From the NCBI GenBank assembly GCA_946187865.1, contig CAMHST010000017.1:1-46159 (forward strand): a stretch of DNA of 46,159 nucleotides, written 5' to 3'. Origin of the DNA: an uncultured Bacteroidales bacterium. Its GTDB lineage: Bacteria > Bacteroidota > Bacteroidia > Bacteroidales > UBA932. Positions 43,501 through 46,159 of the stretch are shown in pieces; position 1 is the stretch's first letter; each line of letters opens with the position of its first letter. The notes beneath the pieces are model-generated. The model was not told the DNA's origin. It made no database searches and was given only the letters and a program-made list of their open reading frames with translations. The position numbers and the translations under genes are program-made.

Positions 43501-45185
43501 TCGAAGTTGAGGGCGTTCAGGTCTGCGTAGCCCAGGCTCAGGAACAGGTGGTAGTCCGTGGTGCCGTTGGCTCCGGGGCGGCCTGCCCCGTGCAGGAGGA
43601 AGCTGATGTTAGGGTCGGCCGAGACGATATTGCCTTCGAAGGAATCGCCCTGGTAGGTGAGCGATCCGGAAATGTCTGAATAGGTGTAATCCAGCGCCTT
43701 GATGCGGCTGATGTGCAGGGTGTCCATCTGCAGCTGCGGGCCTTTGGCGGTGAGGGTGGCCTTGAGGCGGGATTGCAGCGTGACGCTGCCCAGTTCTCCC
43801 ACGCCCAGCAGCCTGCCCAGGTCCAGTTCCCGGGTTTGCACGCTGCCGTCGAAGCCGATGTCTTTCTTCCCGTCCACTACGTTGGAAAGGAGCATGTCCA
43901 CCTGGGCGTCTCCGTTACCGGGTGCGATTTTCCCTTTGACGGCAAGCCGGTTCATGGGCCCCTGGACCGTTCCGGTGAAGCGGAAGTTCTCTCCCTTGGC
44001 CAGGGAAGACAGGTCCAGCTCCGTTTCCGGGGCCCAGGATTTCACGAAGCCGGCCAGGCCGGGGAGGGTGAATCCCAGGTTCCCGATCCGGAAGTCCGTC
44101 GTGGAAGTCTCTATGTAAGGGAGGCCTTTCATGCCGCCGTCCACCTGCAGCTGGATGCCGTTGTCCGGGTCTTGTACGCTTACCCCGGAGAGCAGGAAAT
44201 CGCTCACAGTCCCTTCTGCATGGCCCTGGAGGTATCCCCGGAAAGAGGTCCCTTCCGGCAGCGGGCCGAAGTGGCACACGGATTTCATGGACACCAGGGT
44301 ACCCGGAAGGATGTCGGCTTCGATGCGGATCTTTTCGATAAAGTCGCCGTAGTCTTCCAGCGGACCGTCCAGAAGCAGCTTTTCGGCATGGATATAACTG
44401 TCCGATTCGGTGATTTCCAGGTCTTGGATCAGCGCCTGCCTGTTACCAACCTTCACCTTGCCGGAGGCGTTCTCTACCACAAAACCGGTCTGGTCCTCTC
44501 CCAGCCGGAGCTGGTCTACGGTGAGGGTGATGATGTTGTGGGCATAGCGGATGTCCCGGGCTTTGAGCTGGCTCACCCAGGCGTCCAGGTTGTTCCAGTT
44601 GATGACGCCTTCCGGATAGCTCTCTCCCCGCTCCGCCATCTGCTGCTCTCCGACGGGATTGATCAGGCGGAAACGCAGGTCCCGGGCCTCTACCAGGCGG
44701 GCGTCGAACAGGTTCCCGAGGTCTTGGGGCTCCGGGGCTTCCTCGGTGACGGGAATGCGGAAAATGCGCTGGAGGTTGGTGGTGGTTTTTCCGCTGGCCG
44801 AATCCGGCTCTATCACCAGGTTGAAACCGGCGTCCTGCAGCAGCAGGCGGCTCACATGCACGCCTTCATCGGAGAAGAGCCCGCGGATGGAGAATTTGGC
44901 CGACAGGTGCTTTGCGCGGAACACGGTGTCTGCCTTGTGGCTGACGGCTGCGGGATCGGTGACCAGGACGTCTTTGATGATAAGGGCTTCTACCGGCTTG
45001 AAGCTGACTTCGCCGAACTGGATGTCTGCGTCGATGCTCCCGCGCAGCCGCTCTACCACCTGCCGGCCGATGAAAGACTGGATGGCAGGGGACTGGAGCG
45101 CCACCATGGCAGAGAGGATGAGCAGGAACACGATGACCAGTGTCCATCCCAGTGTCTTGAAGGTTATTTTAAGCCCGTTTCCCAT
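40551..45185 (-). CDS. tamB: TamB-type translocation and assembly / lipid-transfer protein
   Basis: A 1544-residue envelope protein, anchored by an N-terminal span (about residues 13-31, LGWTLVIVFLLILSAMVAL), followed by a long repetitive beta-sheet body in the AsmA/TamB bridge family, and the conserved C-terminal TamB (DUF490) domain, including LGLNYQSTSTGTNIFDVALS and VIVNGSVGNKQLY. Such proteins span the periplasm and move phospholipid or help insert outer-membrane proteins. The last 80 residues are Arg/Gln-rich and low complexity. It is the first gene of a six-gene minus-strand operon (tamB, rsmI-like, mtaB, phnP-like, BASS, plsC-like). The -7 element lies only eight bases upstream, so the mRNA may be nearly leaderless. 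Confidence 0.92.
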   Translation of the reverse strand: MGNGLKITFKTLGWTLVIVFLLILSAMVALQSPAIQSFIGRQVVERLRGSIDADIQFGEVSFKPVEALIIKDVLVTDPAAVSHKADTVFRAKHLSAKFSIRGLFSDEGVHVSRLLLQDAGFNLVIEPDSASGKTTTNLQRIFRIPVTEEAPEPQDLGNLFDARLVEARDLRFRLINPVGEQQMAERGESYPEGVINWNNLDAWVSQLKARDIRYAHNIITLTVDQLRLGEDQTGFVVENASGKVKVGNRQALIQDLEITESDSYIHAEKLLLDGPLEDYGDFIEKIRIEADILPGTLVSMKSVCHFGPLPEGTSFRGYLQGHAEGTVSDFLLSGVSVQDPDNGIQLQVDGGMKGLPYIETSTTDFRIGNLGFTLPGLAGFVKSWAPETELDLSSLAKGENFRFTGTVQGPMNRLAVKGKIAPGNGDAQVDMLLSNVVDGKKDIGFDGSVQTRELDLGRLLGVGELGSVTLQSRLKATLTAKGPQLQMDTLHISRIKALDYTYSDISGSLTYQGDSFEGNIVSADPNISFLLHGAGRPGANGTTDYHLFLSLGYADLNALNFDKRGTSRVSFMADSRLSMASADDFSGDLLIQGLSLENDSGIHELGDLTLTAKAAAREQRMDLQSDFLDASYAGGKAVTDFVSDLKSLIVDTELPALPDQFSPAWDGTEYNLTLLAKDSRELLDFVLPGLYIENGTRLGASVNKDGLLQLRLHSGRLAFLDKYLRDVDLTVDNGTSALQADLVSPSLYLSGLELKGNRLSLFANDNHLGLSYSFDNEAEAQTRAELILGADLSREAGELVVDAQALPSNFYFEGNGWGISSDRILYKGGEWKVERLVASHEDEILLVDGGFSPARQDTLNVKMEKFDLSLVNTFTGGLFPLQGQATGEALVISPSSPAVGLLASITCDSTRVSGKRLGQVQIQSVWNETENRFDMNVGNSLDGKRTIGIAGYLKPATARMSAEATLDGLSLEYAGPLLEGVFSEFGGKLSGVLRAEGPFQDLALSSRGLRLDDGRIALDFTQVPYHVSGSLDLDNKGLHFTDVRLRDPYDGNGTLRGSILLDGFSRYGLDVHVRVNRMKVLELKRGMNSLLYGDISATGTADVTGWSPDLNIDLDAATVGSGNLHLLIGSSSGNQSRELLTFVEPREETVLDPYEQMMATNASRTQRSTGNTGIRLNVRPSQDVMVYIDLSEENSLMASGTGDIEIDSQSSTKSLTLNGNYLLSQGSFHFSALNLVSRDFTIQDGSTVHFNGDLWDTELDVNGLYTTKASLANLISDENAVTRRTVNCGIGITDKLRNPQVKFSIDIPDLNPTTQAEVEAALNTDDKVQKQFLYLLLAGGFLPSEESGITTNGSEVLLSNVTGIMAGQLNNIFEKLNIPLDLGLNYQSTSTGTNIFDVALSTQLFNNRVIVNGSVGNKQLYGTTTSEVAGDIDIEIKLNQSGSLRANLFSHSADQFTSYLDNSQRNGGGIAYQREFNTFSQFIRELFTPRRSSGRPADERPRQERDSTQIRRERPRSGNMDNSRMRVLQIDSTGQAIIKNEQLR

Positions 45186-45192
45186 TATCTTA

Positions 45193-45200
45193 CAAAAATA
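45193..45200 (-). promoter_or_regulatory. Putative -7 element of the tamB operon
   Basis: On the minus strand it reads TATTTTTG, matching TAnnTTTG, and ends eight bases before the tamB ATG. The predicted leader is then zero to three bases. Confidence 0.45.
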
Positions 45201-45287
45201 AGAATAATTTTTGTAAAAAATAACGGCTGGACGAATCGGGATGGAACTCCTTTGCCTGCCGCACTGTTCCTGTTCGAAAAAAAGCCG

Positions 45288-45295
45288 TATCTTTG
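45288..45295 (+). promoter_or_regulatory. -7 element of the FAD-dependent dehydrogenase gene
   Basis: TATCTTTG, a perfect TAnnTTTG match, 26 bases before the ATG at 45322. Confidence 0.6.
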
Positions 45296-45321
45296 CCGGA
45301 GCAAATGCTGTACAGAATCAG

Positions 45322-46159
45322 ATGAAAGAATTCGAGATAGCCAAGAAGATCGGCAAGGAACTGACGGAAGCGGAACTGAAGGAGGCTGCGGCCAAAGCAT
45401 TGGGCGTGAAGCCGGAAAAGGTGGGCCGCGCCGTGGTGGTGCGCCGCAGCGTGGATGCCCGGCAGGACATCCTGTACCGCTACCGGGTGCAGGCATACCG
45501 GGAGGGTGAGGCGTACGAACCTTACCGGGTGGCGCCCTACCAGGATGTGCACCAGGCGGCCCCGGTGATTGTGGTGGGCGCCGGTCCGGCCGGCATGTTC
45601 GCCGCGCTGAAACTGCTCCAGAAAGGGATTAAGCCCATTGTGCTGGAACGGGGCAAGGACGTGGAGCGCCGGAAGGTGGACATGGCCAAACTCTCCACGC
45701 AGGGCGTGATCGACCCGGATTCCAATTATTGCTATGGAGAGGGCGGCGCCGGGGCGTTCAGCGACGGGAAACTGTTCACGCGCTCGTCCAAGCGGGGAGA
45801 CATCCGGGAGGTCTTGCACCAGCTGGTGGCTTTTGGCGCAGATCCGGACATTCTCATCGATGCCCATCCGCATATCGGCACGGACCGGCTGCCGGAGATT
45901 GTGAAGAACATCCGGCAGTGCATCGTGGACCATGGCGGAGAATACCACTTCGACAGCCGGGCCACAGATATCGTCCGCCGTCCGGATGGATTTGAAGTAT
46001 ATTGTGGTTCAAGTGTTTATAAGGCGCAGAAAGTGATTCTGGCCACGGGACATTCGGCCCGGGACATTTACGAACTGTTTCAGCGGAACGGATGGGCCCT
46101 GGAAGCCAAGGGATTTGCCCTGGGCGTACGGGTGGAGCACCCGCAGTGGCTCATCAATC
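45322..46159 (+). CDS. FAD-dependent NAD(FAD)-utilising dehydrogenase, 3' end outside window
   Basis: The frame is open from the ATG at 45322 to the right edge (279 codons, no stop), so the gene is incomplete. An N-terminal domain of about 85 residues (MKEFEIAKKIGKELTEAELK, Ala/Lys-rich) precedes a Rossmann FAD-binding motif VIVVGAGPAGMFAALKL, then IVLERGKDVERR, the NYCYGEGGAGAFSDGKL loop and VILATGHSARDIYEL. These match the COG2509-type FAD-dependent proteins, about 510-530 residues in Bacteroidetes, whose substrate is unknown. It is divergent from tamB, with a -7 element 26 bases before the start. Confidence 0.88.
   Translation, partial: MKEFEIAKKIGKELTEAELKEAAAKALGVKPEKVGRAVVVRRSVDARQDILYRYRVQAYREGEAYEPYRVAPYQDVHQAAPVIVVGAGPAGMFAALKLLQKGIKPIVLERGKDVERRKVDMAKLSTQGVIDPDSNYCYGEGGAGAFSDGKLFTRSSKRGDIREVLHQLVAFGADPDILIDAHPHIGTDRLPEIVKNIRQCIVDHGGEYHFDSRATDIVRRPDGFEVYCGSSVYKAQKVILATGHSARDIYELFQRNGWALEAKGFALGVRVEHPQWLIN

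Noticed and set aside
43713..45509. A 598-codon plus-strand frame opposite tamB
   Set aside because: Antisense shadow of tamB. It runs through the tamB promoter and into another frame of the FAD dehydrogenase gene.
1..46159. CRISPR arrays, tRNA or rRNA genes, transposases, phage or defence modules
   Set aside because: No regularly spaced repeats, tRNA-like arms, integrase or transposase motifs, or known defence protein motifs were seen on either strand.

Overview
The window is chromosomal DNA of a GC-rich member of the Bacteroidales. The evidence is gene content (DUF2795, DUF3276, DUF5606, DUF6340, DUF4493 and DUF4249 families, long NusB, tandem punA-like genes, zapA-6S RNA-rny order) and promoters: many genes are preceded by the Bacteroidetes -7 element TAnnTTTG and have no Shine-Dalgarno sequence. 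The genus cannot be fixed from this sequence. A Rikenellaceae-like or other high-GC lineage is a guess. Almost all of the window is dense housekeeping sequence. One clearly AT-rich accessory patch lies at about 32.8-35.3 kb.

Layout. 0-10.7 kb: DUF2795 protein and folE from divergent promoters, a nucleoside-recognition membrane protein, htpG, an exported carboxypeptidase-regulatory-like protein, a tyrosine phosphatase/acyl-CoA ligase pair, cardiolipin synthase and a DUF4493/DUF6359 lipoprotein. 10.8-16.7 kb: ffh with a downstream envelope protein, a 5'-nucleotidase-type lipoprotein and a GH35-like glycosidase. 16.7-23.2 kb, minus strand: zapB-like, zapA, a 6S RNA, rny, dsbD and a KefB-type antiporter. 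23.3-25.4 kb: two tandem purine nucleoside phosphorylases and a DUF3276 protein. 25.4-31.0 kb: nusB-yajC-ybbR-coaE-DUF5606-rimO-DUF6340, one long operon. 31.0-32.7 kb: pckA with a strong terminator. 32.8-35.7 kb: AT-rich C10 protease/DUF4249-like lipoprotein pair next to a truncated FISUMP-type gene. 35.7-45.2 kb, minus strand: a compact six-gene operon tamB, rsmI-like, mtaB, PhnP-like hydrolase, bile-acid/sodium symporter family protein, plsC-like. The right edge cuts an FAD-dependent dehydrogenase.

The points most worth a second look are: coaE runs in frame, with no stop, into the DUF5606 gene across a seven-T run and an internal promoter; mtaB carries an in-frame insertion made of three consecutive GC-rich hairpins that looks like a mobile palindromic repeat; a 6S RNA with a near-ideal rod fold sits between zapA and rny and starts on the zapA stop codon; and two PNP paralogs differ at the residue that contacts the purine base. 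I found no CRISPR array, tRNA, rRNA, transposase, phage module or recognisable defence system. I did not find a wholly new multi-gene system. The AT-rich protease/lipoprotein pair is the closest candidate.
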